64,000 bases of DNA from Juglans regia (taxonomy: Eukaryota; Streptophyta; Magnoliopsida; Fagales; Juglandaceae): the NCBI RefSeq assembly GCF_001411555.2, contig NC_049909.1:7633485-7697484 (forward strand). The letters run 5' to 3'. Within the stretch, counting starts at the first letter, position 1, and each line of letters opens with the position of its first letter. Positions 24,255 to 34,849 of the stretch are shown here, piece by piece. The notes below the pieces were generated by a model. The model ran no database searches and had not been told where the DNA came from. It saw only the letters and a list, made by a program, of their open reading frames with translations. A program made the position numbers and the translations under genes.

Positions 24255-27200
24255 CAGCCCGCTAGAAATTCATTGGTGGAATTTCTATTGACTTCAGGAA
24301 TCTCGTAAAAACTTATGAATCGACCAATTGCATATGTTTTAGTAAGTGTTTTCTCGCAAAGTTTCCTTTATAAAAGTTGTTTCTTTTGGAGTCTAGTTTA
24401 CATGGATATCTTATTCGTTCCATTTGGAGATCATTTGATTGGTAAAAAGTTGTTTAGACCCCAGAAAGGTCATTCTGGGCGATAAACTGGAGAGTGTGTT
24501 ATATTTTGGTGTTTTTGACCAAGCTAATGAATAGATCTTGGTCCGAAATTTTTATGGAGTACTGTTAACATGTGTATATGATTATTGGTTGAGGATTTTT
24601 TGCATGATTAAAAGTTTTGGTGAAATATTTTCTAAGGTCTAGAAACCTAGAAACTGGAAGTGGAAAAACAGTTTCTGTTATGAGAAAGTTTAAATCTTTT
24701 ATGGTTTAATCTTATTCTAATGGCTGTGATATTTTTATTGGAAGATCCAAAGCCTCTTATATACATGTTAGAATGTTATTTTGAAGATATTTGATGTTAG
24801 TTTCGAAGATATGAAATTTTATGCAATGAGATATTCGGTTAGGCCAAAGTGATGATGTTCTTGGCTAAATTTATGTTTTGGTTGATGTTTACCCATGTGA
24901 TCTTGAGTTTGAAGCTTGGATCTGTTTTAGGACACATTTTTGAACCATGTGATGTTTTGGTTTGAAGATCACTTCTCTATAAGTCATGGATCAAGAGGTT
25001 GATAAAAACAAGTTAGAAACAAAATTCTGTTTTGAACTTAGAAGAGAAACCAAAAGGTTCAAGTATGGTTTTAGTGATTTTGATGACTTTTGATCATGAT
25101 TCAAAACATGATTATCCTTAAGAATATGTTATGAGTGTAGTAGAACAAAAATTTTGGTTTAATCATGACTTTTGAGATTTGAAAGAATTACAACAAAAAG
25201 CAAAGGAAATAGCCTTATAAGTTCGGCCATATAGAGTTTTGATGGTTGTGTTTTGTTTTAAATTTTTCTGAATTGATATTTGAGCTTAGGACAAAATTTA
25301 CATAAGGTATGTAAATTTTGGTGATTTTTGGAGTTAGGATGCAAAATCCTTAAGTTAGGGGTAAAATGGTCATTTTCTCACATGTAGAGGGTAAAATGGT
25401 AATTTTACTCTAAGTTGATATTTTTCCATATTCCAAATTGTTAGTGATTAAGTTCTAATTTATAGAAATCACTACTTTCAGTTTCTCGTGATCGCGCTTG
25501 AGCTTTGTCTCAAAGCGCGAAGATCGAGGTAAGTTAGCTTTTAACTTACTATCAGTTTAATGTGTATGAGTGATCAGTAAGGGAACTAAATTGTATGTAT
25601 GCATGTTATCAAATGGGTCATGCCAAGTCATTACATATTTATCTGTTACACAGAATTTATTCTATCATGAATTATTCATCTGTTACATAAGATATTATGT
25701 CACGTATTGCTATACATTGCAAGTATGTTATGTTAAGTATGCCATCTGTTACATGTATTTCATGTCCCGTAATATTCAATGTCACATGTTACGCCATGTT
25801 AAGAAATGTTGTCTGTTACATGGTATGCTATGTTACGAAATGTTGCCTGTTACATGTATGCCATGTTATGAAATATTGTCTGTTACATTTTTGTTTCAAA
25901 GTATGTCATGTATTTCGTCTTATGTTCATGTCACGTTACGCTACATCAAGACTTATGTCTTTTATGTCACGTTTATGTCATGTTCATGTTACGTCACGTT
26001 ACGAAATGTCATGTCTGCCAGTTAAGTTATTCATGTCAATCACGACCCTAAGTGCTAGGATGGGGTAATATCCTAGTGGAACTCCTTTGTTCACGCTGGA
26101 GTGTCTAAATAGGTGTGAAATTCCCTGGGTTGAAGAAGTACAGTCAACAGGTTGCGAATGGGGTCTAATTAGCTGGTCACCGGAGCGCACCAGGCACTAA
26201 CGCCGACGGTGTCACACATTATGTTACGTGTGTCCACAACAAGTGTGGCACAAACGAATAAGTCATAGGGCCACAACAACTGTGGAGCATGAAGTATCGG
26301 GCCACAACAACTGTGGACTATGTATTAATGCACTCACAGCTGGTATAGAAACCTGTGAGATGTGATACGGTAATCGGCAGGGACACACGGCTCAAGGGGA
26401 CCTGTGTAGCACCCATATGGTCACTTGAATGATTAAGTCTATTGAATAAGATTCCAAGTTCAAGTCATGTTTCACGTTATGTTATGTTCAAGTTTACGTT
26501 CACGCAATTATGGTAATCCCATGAGACAAGAATATGTTCCAAGTTTATGTTACGTTATGTTCCAAGTTCACATTTATGTTATGTCATGCTCAAGCTCATG
26601 TTCAAATTATGCATGTTCATGTTCATGTTATGTTTCAAGTCCATGTTATGTTTCAAGTCACGTTCATGCTAAGCTTCAGTTTCAGTTTAAGTTATGCCAG
26701 TTATGTTTTGTTGTATGTCAAGTTATGCTATGATTACTTATGATTTGATTATGCGTTCATGCTTTTACTGCCATGCATGCATCATTAACCTGTGTGGAAG
26801 TTTTCTGTTAACTTGCTAAGATTTGTAATCAAATCTCACTGTGGTAGTCTCAACTACCATTCCCCCCGAATGGTAGATTTTGTTATAGGATCTAAAGGAG
26901 AATCGGGAATCGACCAACTGGAAACGGTCAACTAAGCGACGATGCGATGTATGTGTTAGTACAGTAGTTACCTCAGATTACTACTTGTATTTGTGGAGTT
27001 CAATCTCCATCACACTTTTGATCACAACCATTTTGGACTAGTGTTGTGATATCAGTTTTTGAGTATGTCATTATGTATAAAGTATGTTTTAAGTATTTGG
27101 GATATTTCAGTCTGGTGCATAGTATTGCTAAAGAAAAAAATTATCCGCTGCGAATATTGCATAATGCTAGATGCATGTTAGGAATATTGTATCTTATATG

Positions 27201-27287
27201 TCATGAACGGGGGCAGGAAACCTTGTGTTGCATGTCTCGACGCTTCAAATGTTCGTCCGATCCCAAGCGGAATTTGGGGGCGTCACA
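24255..27287 (+). repeat. Second LTR of complex A, internally deleted
   Basis: It begins 'cagcccgctagaaattc', lacking the terminal TGTAA, and follows the family for about 90 bases to 'catatgttttagt'. It then jumps about 1.2 kb forward to 'aagtgttttctcgcaaag' and continues to GGCGTCACA. It contains the exon-like block (25482-25528), a reduced dyad cluster (26230-26320) and one unit of the 42-bp repeat. Confidence 0.85.
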
Positions 27288-27312
27288 GGGTGGTATCAGA
27301 GCAATACGTCTC
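27288..27312 (+). promoter_or_regulatory. Orphan PBS stub between two LTRs
   Basis: It contains TGGTATCAGAGC followed by 'aatacgtctc', identical to the leader after the first LTR. The sequence then changes at once into LTR interior ('caacactcaac'). It marks a second internal region that has been deleted except for its first bases. Confidence 0.85.
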
Positions 27313-30300
27313 CAACACTCAACCTTTCCTTCAGTCCTATCACTATCCATAACTTTTGTAAGAGGCTCTCCAATCCACTTTCCATGAAAAACAACTCTCC
27401 TTTACACTTTTCCTCCATAGAACATAAAAGACACTCTCGGACCGTTTTTTGTACCTCTTTTGAACGCCTGTTTCGAAGCTTTTATAAGTGTTTTCTCATA
27501 AAGTTTCCTCATGAAAGTTGTTCCTTTTGGATTCTAGTTTATGTGGATATCTTATTCGTTCCATTTGGAGATTATTTGATTGGTCAAAAGTTGTTTAGAC
27601 CACAGAAAGGTCATTCTGGGCGATAAACTGGAGAGTGTGTTATATTTTGGAGTTTTTGACCAAGCTAATGAATAGATCTTGGTCCGAAATTTTTATGTAG
27701 TACTGTTAACATGTGCATATGATTATTGATTGAGGATTTGTTGCATGATTAAAAGTTTTGGTGAAATAGTTTCTTAGGTCTAGAAACTTAGAAACTAGAA
27801 GAGGAAAAACAGTTTCTGTTTTGAGAAAGTTTAAATCTTTTATGGTTTAAGCTTATTCCAATGGCTTTGATATTTTTATTGGAAGATCTTAAGCATCTTA
27901 TGTACATGTTAGAATGTTATTTTGAAGATATTTGATGTTAGTTTCGAAGATATGAAATTTTATGCATTGAGATATTTGGCTAGGCCAAGTGATGATGTTC
28001 TTGGCTAAATTTATGTTTTGGTTGATGTTTAACCAAGTGATCTTGAGTTTGAAGCTTGGATCTATTTTAGGACACCTTTTTAAACCATGTGATGTTTTGG
28101 TTTGAAGATCACTTCTTTATAAGTCATGGATCAAGAGTTTGATCAAAACAAGTTAGAAACAAAATTCTGTTTTGAACTTAGAAGAAAAACCAAAAAGTTC
28201 AAGTATGGTTTTAGTGATTTTGATGACTTTTTTTCATGATTCAAAACATGATTATCCTTAGGAATATGTTATGAGTATAGTAGAAGAAAAAATTTGGTTT
28301 AATCATGAGTTTTGAGATTTGAAAGAACTACAACAAAAATCAAAGGAAATAGCCTTTGTAAGTTTCGGTCCTATAGAGTTTTAATGGTTGTGTTTAGTTT
28401 TAGATTTTTCTGAATTGATATTTGAGTTTAGGATGAAATTTACATAAGGTATGTAAATTTTGGTGATTTTTTGAGTTAGGTTGCAAAATCCTTAAGTTAG
28501 GGATAAAATGGTCATTTTCCCACATGTAGAGGGTAAAATGGTTATTTTACTCTAAGTTGATATTTCTCCATATTCATTATTCTTAGTGATTAAATTCTAA
28601 CTTTTAGAAATCACTACTTTCAATTTCTCGTGATCGCACTTGAGTTTTGTCTAGAAGCACGAAGACTGAGGTAAGTTAGCTTTTAACTTACTATCAGTTT
28701 AATGTGTATGAGTGATAAGTAAGGGAACTAAAGTGTATGTATGCATGTTATCATATGTGCCATGCCAAGTCATTACATATTTATCTGTTACACAGAATTT
28801 ATTCTGTCATGAATTATTCATCTGTTACACAAGATATTCTGTCACGTATTGCTATACATTGCAAGTATGTCATGTTAAGTTAAGTATGCCATCTATTACA
28901 TGTATTTCATGTCTGGTAATATTCACTGTCAAATGTTACGCTATGTTAAGAAATGTTGTCTATTACATAGTATGCTATGTTATGAAATGTTGCCTGTCAC
29001 ATGTATGCCATGTTACGAAATATTGTCTGTTACATTTATGTTTCAAAGTTTGTCATGTCTGTCGTCTTACATTCATGTCACGTTACGCTACGTCAAGATT
29101 TCTGTCTTTTATGTCACGTTTAGGTCATGTTTATGTTACGTCATGTTACGAAATGTCATGTTTGCTAGTTAAGTTATTCATGTCAATCACGAACCTAAGC
29201 GCTAGGATGGGCTAATATCCTAGTGAAACTCCTTTGTTCATGTTGGAGTGTCTAAATAGGTGTGAAATTTCCTGAGTTGATGAAGTACAGTCAACAGGTT
29301 GCGAATGGGGCCAAATTAGCTAGTCACCGGAGCCCGCCTGGCACTAACGCCGATGGAGCTACACATTATGTTACGTGTGTCCACAGCAAGTGTGGCACAA
29401 ACAAATAAGTCATGGGGCCACAACAACTGTGGAGCATGAAGTATGGGGCCACAACAACTGTGGAGCATACACTACGTGAGACACAGCAATTGTGACACGT
29501 AGAATACGTGGGGCCACAACAACTGTGGAGTACGTATTAACGCACTCACAGTTAGTATAGAAACCTGAGATGTGATGTGATGCGATAATCGGTAGGGACA
29601 CACGACTCAAGGGGACCTGTGTAGCACCCATATGGTCACTTTAATGATTAAGTCTATTGAATAAGATTCCAAGTTCATGCATTTCAAGTCCAAGTCATGT
29701 TTCACGTTATGTTATGTTCAAGTTTATATTCATACAATCATGGTAATCCCATGAGACAAGAATATGTTTCAAGTTCATGTTATGTTATGTTCACGTTTAA
29801 GTTATGTTCCAAGTTCACATTTATGTTTTGCCATGCTTAGGTTCATGTTATGTTTCAAGTCCATGTTATGTTTCAAGTTCCCGTTCATGCTATATTTCAA
29901 GTCCATGTTATGTTTCAAGTTCACGTTCATGCTATGTTTCAAGTCCATGTTATGTTTCAAATCACGTTCATGCTAAGCTTCAGTTTCAGTTTAAGTTTTT
30001 ACAGTTATGTTATGTTTTATGTCGAGTTATGCTATGATTACTTATGATTTGATTATGCATTCATGCTTTTACTGCCATGCATGCATCATTAACCTGTGTG
30101 GAAGTTTCATGTTAACTTGTTGAAATTTGTAATCAAATCTCACTGTGGTAGTCCCAACTACCATTCCCCCCGAATGATAGATTTTGTTGATCTGAAGGAG
30201 AATCGAGAATCGACCAACTGGAAATGATCGAATAAACAATGGTGTGACGTAGATGGTAGTACAGCAGTTACCTCATTACTACTTGTATTTGTGGTGTTCA

Positions 30301-30585
30301 ATCTCCAACACTCTTTTGATCACAACCATTTTGGACTAGTGTTGTGATCTCAATCGTTTAGTACGTCATTATGTATGAAGTATGTTTTAAGTATTTGGGA
30401 TATTTCAGTTTGGTGCATAGTATTGCTGATGAAAAAAGTTATCTGCTGTGAATATTGCATAATGCTAGATGCATGTTAGGAATATTGCATCTTATATGTC
30501 ATGAACGGGGGTAGGTAACCTTGTGTTGCATGTCTCGACACTTCAAACGTCTGTCCGATCTCAAGCGGAATTTGAGGGTGTCACA
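27313..30585 (+). repeat. Third LTR of complex A, lacking its first 1.15 kb
   Basis: It is collinear with family A LTRs from 'caacactcaacc' to the end GGTGTCACA, and is followed directly by the second copy of target repeat GTAGC. It has the dyad cluster (29370-29535) and three 42-bp units. Its exon-like block near 28624-28670 has a changed acceptor (AA instead of AG). Confidence 0.88.
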
Positions 30586-31020
30586 GTAGCTCCCATAAAA
30601 AGGGTGATGCGGTTTAGAAAGAAAGTCAAGCTAACTCCCAGATTTACTGGCCCATTTGAGATCCAGGAAAGAGTAGGAGCAGTGACTTACAGACTTGCAC
30701 TCCCTCCACAATTCTCAACCATGCACAATGTATTTTACATCTCAATGCTTCGTAAGTGTGTGCATGATCCCCCCCCCCCTGTGATCGAGTACGCGCCCTT
30801 TAAGTACACGTGAATTTCTCCTATGAAGAAGCGCCGGTTCGAATTCTGGATCGAAACGAAGTGCTACATAGCAAAACAATCCCAACGGTCAAAGTGCTAT
30901 GGAACCACCACACCAAACAAGAGGCAACGTGGGACCATGAGGACGGTATGAGGGAAAAGGGTGGGACCCTTTGTGGTACGTTCAATCTCAAGGATGAGAT
31001 TGTTTTCAAGGGGGTAGAGT
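30586..31020 (+). pseudogene. Integrase C-terminus and chromodomain-like tail of element C
   Basis: Resuming after complex A, the text reads 'RVMRFRKKVKLTPRFTGPFEI', 'VAYRLALPP'-type residues and 'MHNVFYISMLRK', the usual gypsy integrase end. A stop and frame change follow, then 'VRILDRNEVLHSKTIPTVKVLW' and 'EATWDHEDGMREK', which match the chromodomain-like tail of Tekay/Del chromoviruses. In the family such tails are thought to steer integration to chromatin. The frame closes with 'FNLKDEIVFKGVEL' immediately before the LTR. The purine-rich 'aagggggtagag' at the end is the likely polypurine tract priming plus-strand synthesis. Confidence 0.85.
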
Positions 31021-31178
31021 TGTAATACCCAAGTCCTACTACGTAGGTCATTATGTCATTTTATTAATTTTTTAAATTAAATATTTTGAGATAAAGGTTT
31101 TTATTACTTTTAATTATTTTATTTTAAGATAAGTATGCTTTATTTTTAAAATTTTATTTATTAAAATAAATCAAGGAT

Positions 31179-31338
31179 TATGATACCCCAAATGATATGG
31201 ATAAGGGTAGGTGGTGTATGAGATCCCACATTGCTTGGGAAGGATAAGTTCTTGCTCTTTATAAAGTCCAATTGTATCATTGACTAGTCATTTTGGAGTA
31301 TAGGCTATGTGGTTGGGGTCTTCCATTGGGGCGTTACA
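31179..31338 (+). mobile_element. TRIM-like solo LTR in the 3' LTR of C
   Basis: A 160-bp copy of the LTR at 3246-3417 shares 'taagggtaggtggtg', 'gagatcccacattgctt', 'ctttataa' and the end GGGCGTTACA. The flanks AGGAT (31174-31178) and AGGGT (31339-31343) form a 5-bp target repeat with one mismatch, so this is probably a solo LTR. Confidence 0.65.
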
Positions 31339-33689
31339 AGGGTATTATTTTTTTTAGACTTTGAAATATTTTCTCTTAAGTCCTTTAATTTTATTCATTT
31401 AGGAAATGGACTAATTATTCTCTACTTTTGGATTGGTAGGTGAAAAGTATCCTTGAGGTGGATAGATCTCCACCCTCCATTTCCCCAGCTTATGAGATTA
31501 GCTTTGACTAAAGCAAAAAGTTCCTCCCACCCTTTGAACCTATAGGCTTCCAAGATAAGCAACAAAACCTTTTTTTTCTTTCCTTGGACTTGAGCCCGTA
31601 GGCTTCCTAAGCAAGCCACAAAACTCTTTTATTTTCCTTGCACCCATCAGCTAAGGCAACAAAAGAGAGAAGAAAAAACAAAAACTAATCCTAAGGTATA
31701 TCTACTCCTACCCGTCGACCCTCACCCAAAGAAAATAGAAAATTTCACTTCCTTTCCAAGCAAGCTAAAGCCAACGCCACCTTCATCCCTTTCCTTCCTC
31801 TTTCCTTTTCATCTTCAAGAAAGCAAGTTCCTCTCATCTCCTTCAAGCTTGTGACTCCAAAGCAAGGGGAGAAAACATCTTCCTCCATCTCCAAGCCGTG
31901 TGTGCCTCATCTCTACCCAATTTCGGCTTTGCCTCAAAACTTGGAACTAAAGCTTGATTTCATCTTCCAAATAGTGAAATCTTTAAGGTAATAGACTTTT
32001 AGTTGATTTCCTAGTATGATTTACATGTGGGTTAGTTTCACCATTTTTCTTACCCATAATGTTTCGGTTTTGGGGTTAAAATAGTTCTATCATTTTGGCT
32101 CTTTATCCACACGGCTATACTACTATTTGGTCGTCTCTCTTGCCTCTTTGAAAGGAGCTAAGAACCTAAGGTAAAAATCCTAATTTGACACATTTGATTT
32201 TAACGTGATTTTAGAGGCCAATTAAGTTGTCTTAGCTTGTGTTTTGGTGTAGTTAAACTCCTATATTGCAAATAAATATGTATGCTCTGTTTTTGGCCCA
32301 AACCGAATGGTATTATTGTTTTTTTCCTATGTATTTTCTTATATTTCGAAAATACTATGTTGTTATTAAACTTGGTTTAATCATAGGTTATGATTATAGT
32401 GATTTTAAATTATATATGTTGGTATCATGTGCCTTGTGTTGAGGTTTGGTTGGTAATCTATTTTAGGATGCTAGAGGTTTGGTTCAAAGGTTTTGCTTGG
32501 TCCTATAATTTTATATCTTTTTTTTTAAAGGTATTAAGTGGGTAAAACATAAGCTTGAGTGTTTAAAAGTTTTAAAGTTGCTTAATGGGTAACTTTGTTA
32601 TACTTTATGCTAGGTTTAATTTTAATGGGATATGCTAGTTAAACTAGAAAATATTTCTTATGTGAATAGGTTATAGTTTAGTTAGCTTAGATATAAGAGA
32701 TTAATTGTGCATGATGTATTAGGATATGTAAAGCTATCCAAGTATTTCTTAAGTCCATGTCATGCCATGTCTTGATGTAAAAATAGCCCAATTGTGTTTC
32801 CTCATTTGGTTAAATTCTACCTAACCCAAGAGTCTAAAATATTGATAAGCTAACCTTTTAATAATGAGGGACCACAAGTTTATTTAAAGGGCATGTTTCC
32901 TAAGCTGGTTTATCCTACTTAAGATGCCTAAATCTATTTTAAAGCCTTTGTTGAGAATTTCCAGATTTTTTTCTCCTAATGGCCACAACTCAAGGCAACC
33001 TTGAACTAAAGAGATATTATTTGAAGCCTATGAATTCTTAACTACTTTTCACGTAAACTTTTAAAATAGCCTTTCCATGGACAGCTAGCATGTCTTAATA
33101 TTTAGCTGATTGCTCTTGTAAGTTGAGGTGATGACTAGTCGTCGGGTTAATGCTAAGCATAGAAGGGACGTTACATTGTAATATTGTGGCTTTCTCTTTT
33201 AAAGGGTGGGCTAAAGAATATTGTATGAGTATTAACACGCTACGCTATTTATTGGAATATAACCTATATTGAAGTTGGAAGTATCGAGGGGCATAGAGGT
33301 AAAAGTAGCTATGCCCATGCTTCTTACACCAAGTTCTCTTTATGAAAGAATGCTCTCTCCCATATTGCAAATGTTCTTCTAAAGAAAAGAGTAAATGAAT
33401 ATAGTATGTACAAGCCCTTTCTTGATAGCCCCTGTTAAACAAACTATCGATTATAATTGTGTGTATGTGTATAAGGTAATGTATGCACGTAGGTTCTAAG
33501 TCCTGAGATTTCCATACTTGCTCTCTCAATAAACTTATTGTTTATTCCTATATGTAGTATAGCATGAAAATGTATCATGTTCATAAAAATGCATGTGCAT
33601 CAGAGTAAGAAAGATGATGAAAGTGTTTTGATTGCAAAGGAAATAAATGTCTCATGCCTTATGCTTCAAGTAATGCTTTAAATGAATTT

Positions 33690-33890
33690 TAAAATGTCCC
33701 TGTGAACCGATGCTTTTAAATGAGGTGAATAAAGTATTTTAAAATGTCCCTATGAACTCATGCTTTAAATGACGCAAAGAAAGTGTTTTAAAATACCCCT
33801 ATGAACTCATGCTTAAATGACGCGAATAAAGTGTTTTAAAATGTCCCTATGAACTGATTTTAAAATGTCTCTATGAACTGATGTTTTATG
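33690..33890 (+). repeat. About 50-bp minisatellite in the 3' LTR of C
   Basis: Four to five imperfect units of 'ttttaaaatgtccctatga' with 'actcatgctttaaatgacgc' are present. It corresponds to the array in the 5' LTR but has an extra truncated unit. Confidence 0.7.
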
Positions 33891-34820
33891 GATGCCATGA
33901 AAGATGATGTTTAAGCTCATGCTTTTAAATGATGTTCTTCCATGAATGAACCGTTAAATGAAAAGGACTGAAAAGAAAGGATGACATGAATGAAAGAAAG
34001 AAAGGACTGAATGAATGAAAGTTTTATTGTATGAAAATACGTAACGGCCATATGAATGAAAAAGGTACCAAAGGAATGGGCATATTGCAATGCCAGGTAA
34101 TTAGTACTGGAAGTGCACCCAATCCTGCCCCTGACTGAAAGGGATTCCCAACCTGTGGCCATGGGCGGAATCCAAGTCCAAAGGAAGACCGTTAACCCTA
34201 ATACATAGGGCATAATAGTGTGTACCGGCCAAAGAAAGTGAAACATGAAAGTATAGTTATTTCTTAAAATGTTTATGCATGAAATCATAGTTTTTGCTTA
34301 TTTCTTAAATGTTTATGCATGAAAGTATGGCTTATTCCTTAAACTGTTTATGGATGAAAGCATTGTAACGATTAGTAAATGTTTATGTATGCATGTTTTC
34401 AAAAGAAAAGATTACATGGTTAATAAGTTAACGGCATGGTGTACTGCTTACTGAGTATTCGACTCACTTTTGTGTTAATGTTTTAAATGTCCAGGTAATG
34501 AAGAAAAGGTTGGGGAGCAAGGCATTACTGTAGAGGGAGAGGCAGACGCTTAGTGTATTCCCTGTTGGTTTGACTTTATATGGATGATGGGTCATGTTTA
34601 TGGGTGTTGCTTTCATGTTTGAACAGAGTCTCTTTCTAACTAGAACATTTATGTTTTTATGAACGTATGCTGGACTTTGAGAGCCTTTTATGGATGAATG
34701 TACGAATAGAATGTCTATCAGGTGTTCCTTTTATTAAATCATAAATTTAGAATACCCGTGAGTCATGCATGTAATTAGAAAAATAAAAAGAAAGAAAAGG
34801 ACAAGCATATACGTCGCAAT

Positions 34821-34840
34821 CCCGCCCTTCCTAGGGCGGG
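34821..34840 (+). other. GC-rich hairpin just inside the LTR end of C
   Basis: CCCGCCCT-tcct-AGGGCGGG forms a perfect 8-bp stem with a four-base loop. The 5' LTR copy reads 'cccgcccttcccagggtgag', so its stem is partly lost. Confidence 0.65.
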
Positions 34841-34849
34841 GTTGTGATA

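Larger units (their letters stand above)
12922..30585 (+). mobile_element. Complex A: multi-LTR gypsy insertion in integrase of C
   Basis: The outer ends are TGTAACAGCCC and GGTGTCACA, and the perfect 5-bp repeat GTAGC flanks them (12917-12921, 30586-30590). Inside, in order, are a 5' LTR interrupted by a solo LTR of the same family and a PBS. A short gag-bearing internal region follows, then a second LTR with an internal deletion, a 25-base PBS stub, and a third LTR lacking its first 1.15 kb. The simplest history is an element that became a tandem LTR-internal-LTR-internal-LTR array by unequal recombination and then lost most of the second internal region. The order of events is inference. 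Confidence 0.85.
4518..34849 (+). mobile_element. Element C: Ty3/gypsy chromovirus-like retrotransposon split by nested insertions
   Basis: This element contains a truncated 5' LTR, a PBS, gag and protease remnants, and reverse transcriptase, RNase H, integrase and chromodomain-like pieces. A purine-rich tract and a 3' LTR follow. The coding pieces join in the right order only when two insertions are removed: a solo LTR inside reverse transcriptase and a 17.7-kb complex inside integrase. Both are flanked by perfect 5-bp duplications. The 5' LTR lacks about 1.1 kb at its start and about 0.2 kb near its end compared with the 3' LTR, so the element's own target-site duplication cannot be tested. 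The chromodomain-like tail and very long LTRs suggest the Tekay/Del group; that placement is inference. Confidence 0.85.
31021..34849 (+). repeat. 3' LTR of element C
   Basis: It starts TGTAATACCC after the polypurine tract and ends GGGTTGTGATA; the 5' LTR ends TGTGACA. It is interrupted by a TRIM-like solo LTR. Landmarks are a donor-like 'CTTTAAG|GTAATAG' at 31987, a 50-bp minisatellite, the TGAGT-attcg-ACTCA dyad at 34452-34466, the acceptor-like 'ccag' at 34494 and a terminal hairpin. Its exon-like block near 33262-33300 has lost the acceptor AG present in the 5' copy. Confidence 0.85.

Noticed and set aside
25570..29215. Frames of 90-167 codons rich in C, Y, M (such as MISKGTK...)
   Set aside because: They recur in each family A LTR copy in two or three overlapping frames and translate the short 'tgttacatgtatgcc' repeats; no conserved protein is seen.
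31339..31352. PBS after the second TRIM-like LTR ('gggtatta')
   Set aside because: The match ends after a few bases, and AGGGT is better explained as the target repeat partner of AGGAT.
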